Shown: one piece after another, positions 16,805-23,531 of the stretch
How positions within the stretch are numbered: position 1 is the stretch's first letter
How the letters are laid out: every line of letters starts with the position of its first letter
Translations under genes and position numbers: made by a program
The notes under the pieces: generated by a model
Database searches by the model: none
What the model saw: only the letters and a program-made list of their open reading frames with translations
Told to the model about the DNA's origin: nothing
NCBI RefSeq assembly: GCF_010548145.1
Contig: NZ_JAAGLN010000023.1
Location: 1-47,560, forward strand
Direction: 5' to 3'
Length of the DNA: 47,560 nucleotides
DNA from: Streptomyces sp. SID10853
GTDB taxonomy: Bacteria; Actinomycetota; Actinomycetes; Streptomycetales; Streptomycetaceae

Positions 16805-17887
16805 TCAGGCAGGGGCGGGGTCTTCCGTGGTGGCGCCGGTGAAGTAACGGCGGGCGTACAGCGCGACGTACACGAGGCCGATCAGCACCGGTACTTCGAT
16901 GAGCGGGCCGACCACGCCGGCCAGGGCCTGCCCGGAGGTGGCGCCGAACGTGGCGATGGCGACCGCGATGGCCAACTCGAAGTTGTTGCCCGCGGCGGTG
17001 AACGCGAGCGTCGTCGCACGCGAGTAGTCGAGGCCCACGGCACGGCCGACCCCCATCGAGCCGGCCCACATGACCGCGAAGTACACGAGCAGCGGCAGCG
17101 CGATACGGACGACGTCGAGCGGCTGTGAGGTGATCGCGTCGCCTTGCAGCGCGAACAGCACCACGATCGTGAACAGCAGCCCGTACAGGGCGAACGGCCC
17201 GATCCGTGGGACCAGCTTCGCCTCGTACCAGGCGCGGCCCTTCACCTTCTCGCCGATCCGGCGCGTGAGGTAGCCGGCGATGAGCGGGACTCCGAGGAAG
17301 ATCAGCACGCTGCGGGCGATCTCCCACACCGAGACGTCGAGGCCGGCCTGCTCAAGGCCGAGCCACCCGGGCAGTACGGACAGGTAGAACCAGCCGAGGG
17401 CCGAGAACGCGATCACCTGGAACACGGAGTTCAGGGCGACCAGGACGGCCGCGGCCTCGCGGTCGCCACAGGCCAAGTCGTTCCAGATGATGACCATGGC
17501 GATACAGCGGGCCAGGCCCACGATGATCAGGCCGGTGCGGTACGCGGGCAGGTCCGGCAGGAAGATCCAGGCCAGGGCGAACATGAGCGCCGGCCCGACG
17601 ATCCAGTTCAGCAGCAGCGAGGGCAGCAGCAGGCGGCGGTCGCGGGTGACGGTGTCGAGCCGGTCGTAACGCACCTTGGCAAGGACCGGGTACATCATCA
17701 CGAGCAGGCCGAGCGCGATCGGCAGCGATACGCCGGTCACGGTGACCTTGGCGAGCGCGTCCCCGAGGCCGGGCAGGACGCGGCCGAGGCCGAGTCCGGC
17801 CGCCATCGCGGCGAGAATCCACACGGCGAGATACCGGTCGAGGAAGGACAGGCGGCCCGCGACTGCCTGCCCGGGTGCGGCGCTCAC
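16805..17887 (-). CDS. acr3: ACR3-type arsenite efflux permease
   Basis: A 360-aa membrane protein with ten hydrophobic segments and ACR3 landmarks: 'FLDRYLAVWILAAM', 'GLARCIAMVIIWNDLACGD' (containing the conserved Cys) and 'FTAAGNNFELAIAVAI'. It exports arsenite/antimonite driven by the proton gradient. The GTG start (17885-17887) overlaps the ArsR stop codon, so both are translated from one mRNA under ArsR control. No arsenate reductase gene is adjacent. Confidence 0.95.
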   Translation of the reverse strand: MSAAPGQAVAGRLSFLDRYLAVWILAAMAAGLGLGRVLPGLGDALAKVTVTGVSLPIALGLLVMMYPVLAKVRYDRLDTVTRDRRLLLPSLLLNWIVGPALMFALAWIFLPDLPAYRTGLIIVGLARCIAMVIIWNDLACGDREAAAVLVALNSVFQVIAFSALGWFYLSVLPGWLGLEQAGLDVSVWEIARSVLIFLGVPLIAGYLTRRIGEKVKGRAWYEAKLVPRIGPFALYGLLFTIVVLFALQGDAITSQPLDVVRIALPLLVYFAVMWAGSMGVGRAVGLDYSRATTLAFTAAGNNFELAIAVAIATFGATSGQALAGVVGPLIEVPVLIGLVYVALYARRYFTGATTEDPAPA

Positions 17888-18282
17888 GCGGTCACCTCGG
17901 CGGGCGCGGGCAGGGCTTCGCCGGCCGGGCGGGTCAGGATGCCCGCGAGGCGGTCGGTCATCTCCGGCAGCAGCCAGTAGTAGACCCAGGTGCCGCGCCG
18001 CTCGCAGTCGATCAGCCCGGCCTGCCGCAGCAGCTTGAGGTGGTGGGAGATCGTCGGCTGGGACAGGTCGAAGGCCGGGGTGAGGTCGCAGACGCAGATC
18101 TCACCGCCCTCCCGCGAGGCGATCATCGACAGGAGGCGCAGCCGGACCGGATCGCCCAGCGCCTTGAACACTTTCGCCAGCTCAACAGCCTGGTCCTCGC
18201 CCAGCGGGGCGGTCAGAAGCGCCGGGCAGCAGCCCTCGTCCCCGGCGGCCCGGCCCCGCACGGCATCTTCTTGCTTCGACAT
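17884..18282 (-). CDS. arsR: ArsR family metalloregulatory repressor
   Basis: A 132-aa winged-helix repressor. The HTH region is 'FDLSQPTISHHLKLLRQAG', preceded by 'ICVCDL' (Cys-x-Cys), and an N-terminal 'GCCPALL' offers a vicinal Cys pair, as in actinobacterial ArsR proteins sensing As(III). ATG 18282 fits family length; the longer open frame would run into the divergent ArsI promoter. It lies divergent from ArsI, and the 79-base spacer carries a repeated motif that is the likely operator for both directions. Confidence 0.93.
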   Translation of the reverse strand: MSKQEDAVRGRAAGDEGCCPALLTAPLGEDQAVELAKVFKALGDPVRLRLLSMIASREGGEICVCDLTPAFDLSQPTISHHLKLLRQAGLIDCERRGTWVYYWLLPEMTDRLAGILTRPAGEALPAPAEVTA

Positions 18283-18293
18283 GCGTCTATGTT

Positions 18294-18338
18294 GACAGGC
18301 TTCGACCCAAGGCGCAATGCTGAATCGACAGGCATCAA
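18294..18338. promoter_or_regulatory. Probable ArsR operator, direct repeats in divergent spacer
   Basis: GACAGGCTTCGA (18294-18305) and GACAGGCATCAA (18327-18338) match at 10 of 12 positions and are spaced 33 bases apart, about three helical turns. They lie between the divergent arsR and arsI start codons, where ArsR is expected to bind. The assignment is inference from repeat and position. Confidence 0.5.
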
Positions 18339-18361
18339 TGCAAGCCGATGGGAGCACCGCC

Positions 18362-18835
18362 ATGTCTCGCGCTCAGCTCGCCCTGCGCGTCAGCGACCTC
18401 GAAGCGTCGATCACCTTCTACTCGAAGCTGTTCGGCACCGGACCTGCCAAGCGACGCCAGGGCTACGCCAACTTCGCGATCAGCGAACCGCCGCTCAAGC
18501 TCGTCCTGATCGAGGGCGAGCCAGGACAGGACACCCGCCTGGACCACCTCGGCGTCGAGGTCGACTCCGCCGACCAGGTCTCCGCGGCGACCGGACGCCT
18601 CAGGGACGCCGGCCTGGCCACCTTCGAGGAGAACGACACCTCCTGCTGCTACGCCCTCCAGGACAAGGTGTGGGTCCACGGCCCCGGCCAGGAGCCCTGG
18701 GAGGTCTACGTGGTCAAGGCCGACGCCGACACCCTCGGCAAGAGCGCCGACCCCGGCCCCACCGACAGCAGCCGCCGCACCGGCCGGGCCGACGGGGCGG
18801 CACCGGAAGCGGCCGGCTGCACCTGCGGCAGCTGA
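18362..18835 (+). CDS. arsI: ArsI-type C-As lyase (vicinal oxygen chelate dioxygenase)
   Basis: A 157-aa protein of the ArsI/CadI family. It has the glyoxalase-like fold start 'ALRVSDLEASITFYSKLFG', 'LDHLGVEV' and the signature vicinal cysteines in 'NDTSCCYALQDKVWVHGPG' (Cys95-Cys96). Gln5, His62 and Glu114 occupy the places expected for the Fe(II) ligands. Members cleave the C-As bond of methylarsenite. An extra Cys-rich end ('AAGCTCGS') follows the domain and may bind metal. ATG 18362 has GGAG 9 bases upstream. Divergent from arsR. Confidence 0.9.
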   Translation: MSRAQLALRVSDLEASITFYSKLFGTGPAKRRQGYANFAISEPPLKLVLIEGEPGQDTRLDHLGVEVDSADQVSAATGRLRDAGLATFEENDTSCCYALQDKVWVHGPGQEPWEVYVVKADADTLGKSADPGPTDSSRRTGRADGAAPEAAGCTCGS

Positions 18836-18974
18836 CGCGCCGGCCCCGGCAATGACTCCGCGGCGCCCCATGGCACACCGCGGAGTCCGGAGGAAGGGGA
18901 AGCGGGCCGACCGCACACACCCACGGCACACCCAAACGCACACCCGAGGACACAACAGGTGACGCCGGTTCGGG

Positions 18975-19035
18975 TCGTTTCCGCGGGCCAGGTTCCGTTT
19001 ACGCGGTGGTGCCCGGAACCGGACTTGAACCGGTA
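18975..19035. repeat. Left att repeat with orphan bldA 3' end
   Basis: This copy carries the T-arm, acceptor 3' strand and CCA of tRNA-Leu (19007-19035, minus strand) but no upstream tRNA sequence. It differs from the right copy by one base (T instead of C at 19000). Looser similarity continues below 18975 into sequence resembling the leader of the integrase remnant at the other end. Confidence 0.85.
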
Positions 19036-19331
19036 TCGACACCCCGCGTGACCTGCGGTGTCTTCCTGATCTGTGAAAACTCCCCCGTCTGAACCCGAAT
19101 CAACCCGGCTGGGCCCGTACCGACACGTCCCCGTGCTCCCGTGGGAGCACGGGGCTGCCCCCCCCTGCCCATCCGGGTGGCTGAAACTGGCGTGCAGCCG
19201 TCCTCCGGGGCTGGAACAGGGATGCCGAGCTTCCCGTCCTGCGGCAAACACGACACTGCCCCGACACCATGTGCCAGGTGCCGGGACCATAGTCGCGGCC
19301 GCGCTCAGGTCAGTGACTCCCGAGCTACGGA
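19036..19331. other. Intergenic region between att repeat and operon end
   Basis: No gene is supported in these 296 bases. The notable feature is the perfect hairpin at 19129-19154, the likely terminator of the enzyme operon. Confidence 0.5.
19129..19154. terminator. Perfect palindrome, probable operon terminator
   Basis: A 12-bp perfect inverted repeat (19129-19140 and 19143-19154) with a two-base centre lies 178 bases beyond the methyltransferase stop on the minus strand. It has terminator form; a resemblance to a single type I-E CRISPR repeat was rejected because no second copy exists. Confidence 0.55.
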
Positions 19332-20462
19332 TCAGAGGGTGGCGCGCCAGGTTCCGCGAGCGAGCCGTGTCCGCCCGTCCGGAGTGATGAGCACGTGGGC
19401 GCCGCGTACGGGCAGCTCGCCGTGGCGGAGCCAGTACGAGCGGATGTCATCCAGGACGTCCCACAGGTGGCGCGGGCCGCTCTGATGGACGACAGGAGGG
19501 CCGTCTGCCTGGCTGGCTGCACGGGCCCATGAGCCGTTCGGGTGAGCGAGCCACGCCGTGCGCTGCTCTGCCTCCTCCTCGTAGCCGTACACGATGCCGG
19601 GCACCTCGATACCGAGCATCGACGACAGGTCCCACGCCTGGTCTACGTCGACCACCGGATACCGACTGACCGTAACGAACTCCCCCTTTTCGGTGCGGGC
19701 GGCTTCGATCAGCCCGTCCGGCAGAGCGTGGTAGTCGGTGCTGTGCCGGGCATGCATGAATCCAGCCCGGTCCCATTCGACTCGTCCCCGGGCGGTGCCG
19801 TCGTCCTGCTTGTCTGCGGTGACGACGAGCGTTGTGCCTGCGATGGTCGTCACCAACCGCCCGCCCGGCTTGAGCGCCGTCAGCCAGCTGGTGGGCACGG
19901 GCCGGATGCCGACGGTGGCCACGATGCGGTCGTAGTGCCCCGGCAGCTCACCGCTCGCGTCCAGGGTGTGGAGCTGGGGGCGCAGCCCAGCCTGATCGAG
20001 TCGCTGTCCAGCTGCTTCGGTGAGGTACGGATCCACGTCGACGCTGGATACTTGGCGCTCGCCCAGGCGTAAGCAGGCCAGCCCGGTGCCGTATCCCGAC
20101 CCTGTGCCGACATCTAGCAGGGTGTGCCCGTCGCCGAGCCGAGCGTGCTGGAACATCCGCACCAGCAGGCTCGGCAGCGTGGCCGACGACGTCGGCCGGC
20201 CTGCTGGGCGGTCGCCGGGCCGCGCCTGGTCCGCGTGGGCGGCTCCGACCCGGGTGACGAGTGAGTCATCCGCATAGGCGGCGGCGAGCCACCCCTCCTC
20301 GTCATCGGCCCCGGCGCGCAGGGCCCAACCGTCGTCCCCTGCCCACCAGCGAGGGACGAACAGGTGGCGTGCGAGAGCAGCAACGGGGCTGTGCCAGCGC
20401 GACCCGGTAGGGGTGACGCGGTCCGCCAGGGCTGCCGCGTGGGGCTTCCAGTTCACCGGCAT
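19332..20462 (-). CDS. PIMT-like SAM methyltransferase of a peptide-maturation type; contains a TTA codon
   Basis: A 376-aa protein. Residues ~85-230 form a PIMT-like methyltransferase fold with motif I 'LLDVGTGSGYGTGLAC' and 'YDRIVATVGIRPVPTSW'; a ~130-aa C-terminal extension ends 'DGRTRLARGTWRATL'. The architecture resembles methyltransferases of the ATP-grasp and FxLD peptide systems and the PIMT homologues that convert Asp to aspartimide in RiPPs. Leu131, inside the SAM motif, is encoded by TTA at 20070-20072. The start lies three bases after the radical SAM stop, so it is last in the operon. The substrate is unknown. Confidence 0.85.
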   Translation of the reverse strand: MPVNWKPHAAALADRVTPTGSRWHSPVAALARHLFVPRWWAGDDGWALRAGADDEEGWLAAAYADDSLVTRVGAAHADQARPGDRPAGRPTSSATLPSLLVRMFQHARLGDGHTLLDVGTGSGYGTGLACLRLGERQVSSVDVDPYLTEAAGQRLDQAGLRPQLHTLDASGELPGHYDRIVATVGIRPVPTSWLTALKPGGRLVTTIAGTTLVVTADKQDDGTARGRVEWDRAGFMHARHSTDYHALPDGLIEAARTEKGEFVTVSRYPVVDVDQAWDLSSMLGIEVPGIVYGYEEEAEQRTAWLAHPNGSWARAASQADGPPVVHQSGPRHLWDVLDDIRSYWLRHGELPVRGAHVLITPDGRTRLARGTWRATL

Positions 20463-20465
20463 CTC

Positions 20466-21341
20466 CTAGAACTTGGGGTTGCAGGCGGGGGTACTGGCGG
20501 GGCTGCAATCGCCGCCGTCGTTGGGCGGGCACGCGTTCGTCGTCACCTTGGGCACAGCAGACCGGGCATCGGCCCACTGGGGGCCCGCCAGGACATCACG
20601 CAACCGGGCGGTGCGTACGTTCCCCGTCCGCAGATGCCGGGACAGGATGCACCCGTACACATCACCGTCCGGGGAAACAGCGACCCGTTCGTGGAAGCAC
20701 CGACCGCACAGCTCATTCACGCTGGGAATGGTCGTCGAGTCCGGTGCCGCGCGTCCAACCGAGCGCACCTTGTCCACTCGGATGTTCTGCACACCGAGCG
20801 ACCGGAGTTGAGCTTCGGCCTCGGCGACACGCTGTCCGTCACCGAGATCGACCAGGCCAACGCGTAGCTGGATACCGCGGTTCAGTACCTCGGTGATGTT
20901 GGCCAGCGTGCGGGCGTGGCTGCCCCGCCCCCCGGTGATCCGATCGTGCTGCTCGGGGTCGTCGCTGTAGTAGCTGGTCGCGACCCGCACTCCAGTCTGG
21001 TCCAGAGCAGCCCACAGGGCGGGCCGGACGTGCGTGAGGTTCGAGTAGACCTCTACGGCCAGGCTGCGTCCGAGCGCGTGGCCGATGAGGGGCACCAATG
21101 CCGGGGAGAGAGTCGGCTCCCCGCCGATGAACTGGACGGCGGGGACAGCTACGGCGGCGATGTCGTCGACGACATTCCGCCAGTCGGCGAGGCTCATCAT
21201 GCCGTGGCTGACCTTCGGCCCGGACAAAGTGCAGCAGTGCGAGCATTCCAGCTGGCAACGGCCCGTCAGCTCACATTCGACGGAGAGGATCCCGTCAGCG
21301 GGCGAATCTTTCAGTGCGGGGGTGTCGACGGTGAGGGTCAT
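20466..21341 (-). CDS. Radical SAM protein with Cys-rich C-terminus
   Basis: A 291-aa radical SAM enzyme. The [4Fe-4S] motif CX3CX2C is Cys29, Cys33 and Cys36 in 'TGRCQLECSHCCTL'; 'FIGGEPTL' is the GGE motif. A SPASM-like C-terminal region has 'LCGRCFHERVAVSPDGDVYG', further Cys, and ends 'CSPASTPACNPKF', probably an auxiliary cluster. Such enzymes modify peptides by forming carbon crosslinks or altering residues. ATG 21341 has AAGGGG upstream; the open frame extends 5' but would start before the family's N-terminus. A 37-codon frame ends within its start codon (ATGA). Confidence 0.92.
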   Translation of the reverse strand: MTLTVDTPALKDSPADGILSVECELTGRCQLECSHCCTLSGPKVSHGMMSLADWRNVVDDIAAVAVPAVQFIGGEPTLSPALVPLIGHALGRSLAVEVYSNLTHVRPALWAALDQTGVRVATSYYSDDPEQHDRITGGRGSHARTLANITEVLNRGIQLRVGLVDLGDGQRVAEAEAQLRSLGVQNIRVDKVRSVGRAAPDSTTIPSVNELCGRCFHERVAVSPDGDVYGCILSRHLRTGNVRTARLRDVLAGPQWADARSAVPKVTTNACPPNDGGDCSPASTPACNPKF

Positions 21342-21451
21342 GCTTGCCCCTTCGGTACAAGTGCGGTGAGAGACCCGCCCCGGCCGGGCTCCTGGGCCCC
21401 GGCCGGGGCGAGCGGGAATGCGGCCCTTGACCTGTCGGTCGCCTTGGGCAT
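21338..21451 (-). CDS. Candidate 37-aa peptide coupled to radical SAM gene (precursor?)
   Basis: An ATG at 21451 opens a 37-codon frame whose TGA (21338-21340) overlaps the radical SAM ATG as ATGA. The peptide starts 'MPKATDRSRAAFPLAPAGAQ' and ends in a Gly/Ser/Thr/Lys-containing tail 'EPGRGGSLTALVPKGQA'. Position and coupling are what one expects of a RiPP precursor or small partner. Against it: only a weak purine stretch as ribosome binding site, and a perfect 13-bp hairpin occupies a third of the frame. Low confidence. Confidence 0.3.
   Translation of the reverse strand: MPKATDRSRAAFPLAPAGAQEPGRGGSLTALVPKGQA
21376..21410. promoter_or_regulatory. Intercistronic hairpin before radical SAM gene
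   Basis: A perfect 13-bp inverted repeat (21376-21388 and 21398-21410) with a nine-base loop lies in the only sizeable gap of the enzyme operon, between the HprK-like and radical SAM genes. It could attenuate or stabilise the transcript, setting the ratio of the two halves of the operon. Confidence 0.5.
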
Positions 21452-21492
21452 TGCGCGGCGGGCTCTCTGGATACGGCCACGCGCGTGGTCTG

Positions 21493-22626
21493 TCAGATGG
21501 TGTCGGCGATCGTGGCCAACAGGGCGGCACTCTCGGAGATGTCGTGATTCAGCCGGACCGCGCGGTGCGGCAGCACGGCGAGACGAGAGGCCACCTCGGC
21601 GCGTGCGCTTTCCCGGCCGCCGCCGTCAACGCCCTGCGCCAGCTCGAAGACGTCCGGGTACCGGTCCTCCGTCGCCCCTGACATGAAGTCCGCCTGCCCG
21701 AGCGTGCGGGTGCTGTCGACCATGTCCGGCGCTGCGTCGGCGTCGACCTGGGGGAAGAGGAGGCCCGCGGCCCGGCCGCCGATGGCCAGGGGGACATCGA
21801 AGAGTTCCGGGAACTGGTCGGGGAAGACCTGCACTTTCCTTTCCTTCCCCTTGCCGTCCCACAGCGGCGTGTGGTCGCCGTTCAGCACCGCCTCGGTCAC
21901 CGATTCGTACTGGGTCGGGTGGAAGGCGCCCCCGGACCGGAGGTGCTCGCGCGCGATGGTGTCCCAGCCGAGCGCGTGGAGAAGGCCGAGGCCGAGCGCG
22001 GCGGCGGACGGCCACGGTACGACCTCGATGCCCCGCTCGCCGGTCGGTCGGACCAGGACGCGGTCGTTGGCGAGGAGGTGCCAGCCGTGGGAGGCGAGCA
22101 GCAGAGCTGTGGTCGTTTTCCCGGCGCCCTTGTCGCCGAAGGTGAGGAGTGTCGCGCCGTCGTCCGGTCGTACGACGGCGGAGGAGTGGAGTACAGCCCA
22201 GCCGTCCCGCAGGAGCTGGCCACGGATCGCTTCCCGTGCAAGGCGGGCGGCGGCCAGGGCGAGAGGCTGCACGTGGGTGCCGGCGAGGAAGAGGCGGCCG
22301 GAAGAGGGGGTGCTGCGGTACGCGATGCCCTCGTCCTGCGAGGTCGCGATGATGTCCTCACCGTCCCGTGCCACCACCAACGGGTGCTTCGCGTAGTTCA
22401 CGGCTTCGGTGGGCCGGCCGTCGTGGACGAGGAGGGTGATCTCCTCGCAGGCGCCCCAGTCGACGTCCGCCACCACCACGACGTCGGCGCACACGTCGGA
22501 TGCGTTCACGGAAGTGGCGTTCCACCACGGGCCGAAGTAGCGCAGGGACCACGTCGTGATCTCCGGGCGGTTGCTGAGCACGGTAACGGCCGCAGCGGCG
22601 GCCTCCAGCCGGCTAGCGCTGATCAT
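21493..22626 (-). CDS. HPr kinase-like P-loop protein
   Basis: A 377-aa protein resembling the C-terminal domain of HPr kinase/phosphorylase. Walker A is 'GDKGAGKTTTALLLASHG' near residue 165, followed by 'HLLANDRVLV'. The first ~120 residues form a separate domain. HprK homologues in RiPP clusters phosphorylate serine in the precursor (lasso peptides), so a peptide or small-molecule kinase role is plausible here. ATG 22626 overlaps the stop of the dehydrogenase gene (ATGA), with AAGGA upstream. No HPr or PTS gene is nearby, arguing against classic carbon control. Confidence 0.8.
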   Translation of the reverse strand: MISASRLEAAAAAVTVLSNRPEITTWSLRYFGPWWNATSVNASDVCADVVVVADVDWGACEEITLLVHDGRPTEAVNYAKHPLVVARDGEDIIATSQDEGIAYRSTPSSGRLFLAGTHVQPLALAAARLAREAIRGQLLRDGWAVLHSSAVVRPDDGATLLTFGDKGAGKTTTALLLASHGWHLLANDRVLVRPTGERGIEVVPWPSAAALGLGLLHALGWDTIAREHLRSGGAFHPTQYESVTEAVLNGDHTPLWDGKGKERKVQVFPDQFPELFDVPLAIGGRAAGLLFPQVDADAAPDMVDSTRTLGQADFMSGATEDRYPDVFELAQGVDGGGRESARAEVASRLAVLPHRAVRLNHDISESAALLATIADTI

Positions 22627-23531
22627 GAGGCAATCCTTTCGTTGGGGGTGGGGAGACGGGTGTAGGCGTCGCGGAGGCTGCTGGCCGCAGCGTCCAGGCG
22701 CAGTCGTTCGGAACGGGTGAGCGGGGGCAGGCACGGCAGGGCCTTGCCGCTGGTGAAGCGGACCGGGATTCCGAGCCAGACGTCGCCGTATGGCACGGAC
22801 AGCTCCTCGATGCCGTCGGCCAGGCCGAGGGCTCTACGGAGGGTGGACAGCACGGCGCCAGCGGGGCCGCACCGAGTCCTCCCTATCCCGGCACGGATCA
22901 GGGCCGGCCGGTGCTGGAGGGCGTTCACGACCGCACGTACCGGGACGGTGACCGGGCGGCCGGAGACGGTAGTCGTGGAGACGCAGATGACGGCACGGTC
23001 TCCGTGCTCGCCGATCACGTGGCCGCGCACGAGGTCCGGGGACACCTGGGCGTACCGGGCCAGAAGCAGCCGGTACCGGGCGGTGTCGAGATTCGACCCG
23101 ATACCGAAGACGCGGGGGCAGCCTGATACTTCGGCGAAGCGGCGGGCCATGAGGTCCACCGGATTTGTGACGATGATGACGGTGCCGCTGTATCCGCGCA
23201 GTTCCCGCGCCAGGGCCCCGAGAGCGGGGGCGTTCGCCGTGGCGCCCTGGCGCCGGATGTCGCGCTCTGCGGTGTTCTTGAAGTCGGTGCGCAGGGCGAC
23301 GACCACCGCGTCACAGCCGTGGAGATCAGCGACCTCCTCCCCGGCCTCGGCCTGCGTTCGCGAACGGGCGGTGTGCGCGAGGTCCTGGAGGTCGGCAGCC
23401 AGACCCACAGCTTGCTCGGGCTGCCGGGATACGACGAGAAGCCGTCCACGCAGGGCAGAGGCGACCAGGCTGGCGGCGAGAGTCTGCCCGACGGCGCCCG
23501 CGCCGACGAGCCCCACTACGGGTCCGTTCAC
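22623..23531 (-). CDS. L-lactate/malate dehydrogenase-like protein
   Basis: A 302-aa NAD-dependent dehydrogenase. The Rossmann motif is 'VGLVGAGAVGQTLAASL' (residues ~5-20), then 'IIVTNPVDLMARRF', 'GIGSNLDTARYR' and the catalytic His in 'VIGEHGDRAVICVS'. Active-site spacing matches lactate/malate dehydrogenase, but the substrate loop around 'ALRTDFKNTAERDIRRQGAT' is not a standard LDH sequence. It may act on a 2-keto or 2-hydroxy group of the pathway product. GTG 23531 overlaps the kinase stop (GTGA) and the gene overlaps the HprK-like gene (ATGA). Confidence 0.85.
   Translation of the reverse strand: MNGPVVGLVGAGAVGQTLAASLVASALRGRLLVVSRQPEQAVGLAADLQDLAHTARSRTQAEAGEEVADLHGCDAVVVALRTDFKNTAERDIRRQGATANAPALGALARELRGYSGTVIIVTNPVDLMARRFAEVSGCPRVFGIGSNLDTARYRLLLARYAQVSPDLVRGHVIGEHGDRAVICVSTTTVSGRPVTVPVRAVVNALQHRPALIRAGIGRTRCGPAGAVLSTLRRALGLADGIEELSVPYGDVWLGIPVRFTSGKALPCLPPLTRSERLRLDAAASSLRDAYTRLPTPNERIAS

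Noticed and set aside
19129..19154. A CRISPR-like palindromic repeat next to the left att site
   Set aside because: Only one copy is present, with no spacers or cas genes; it is explained as a terminator of the operon.
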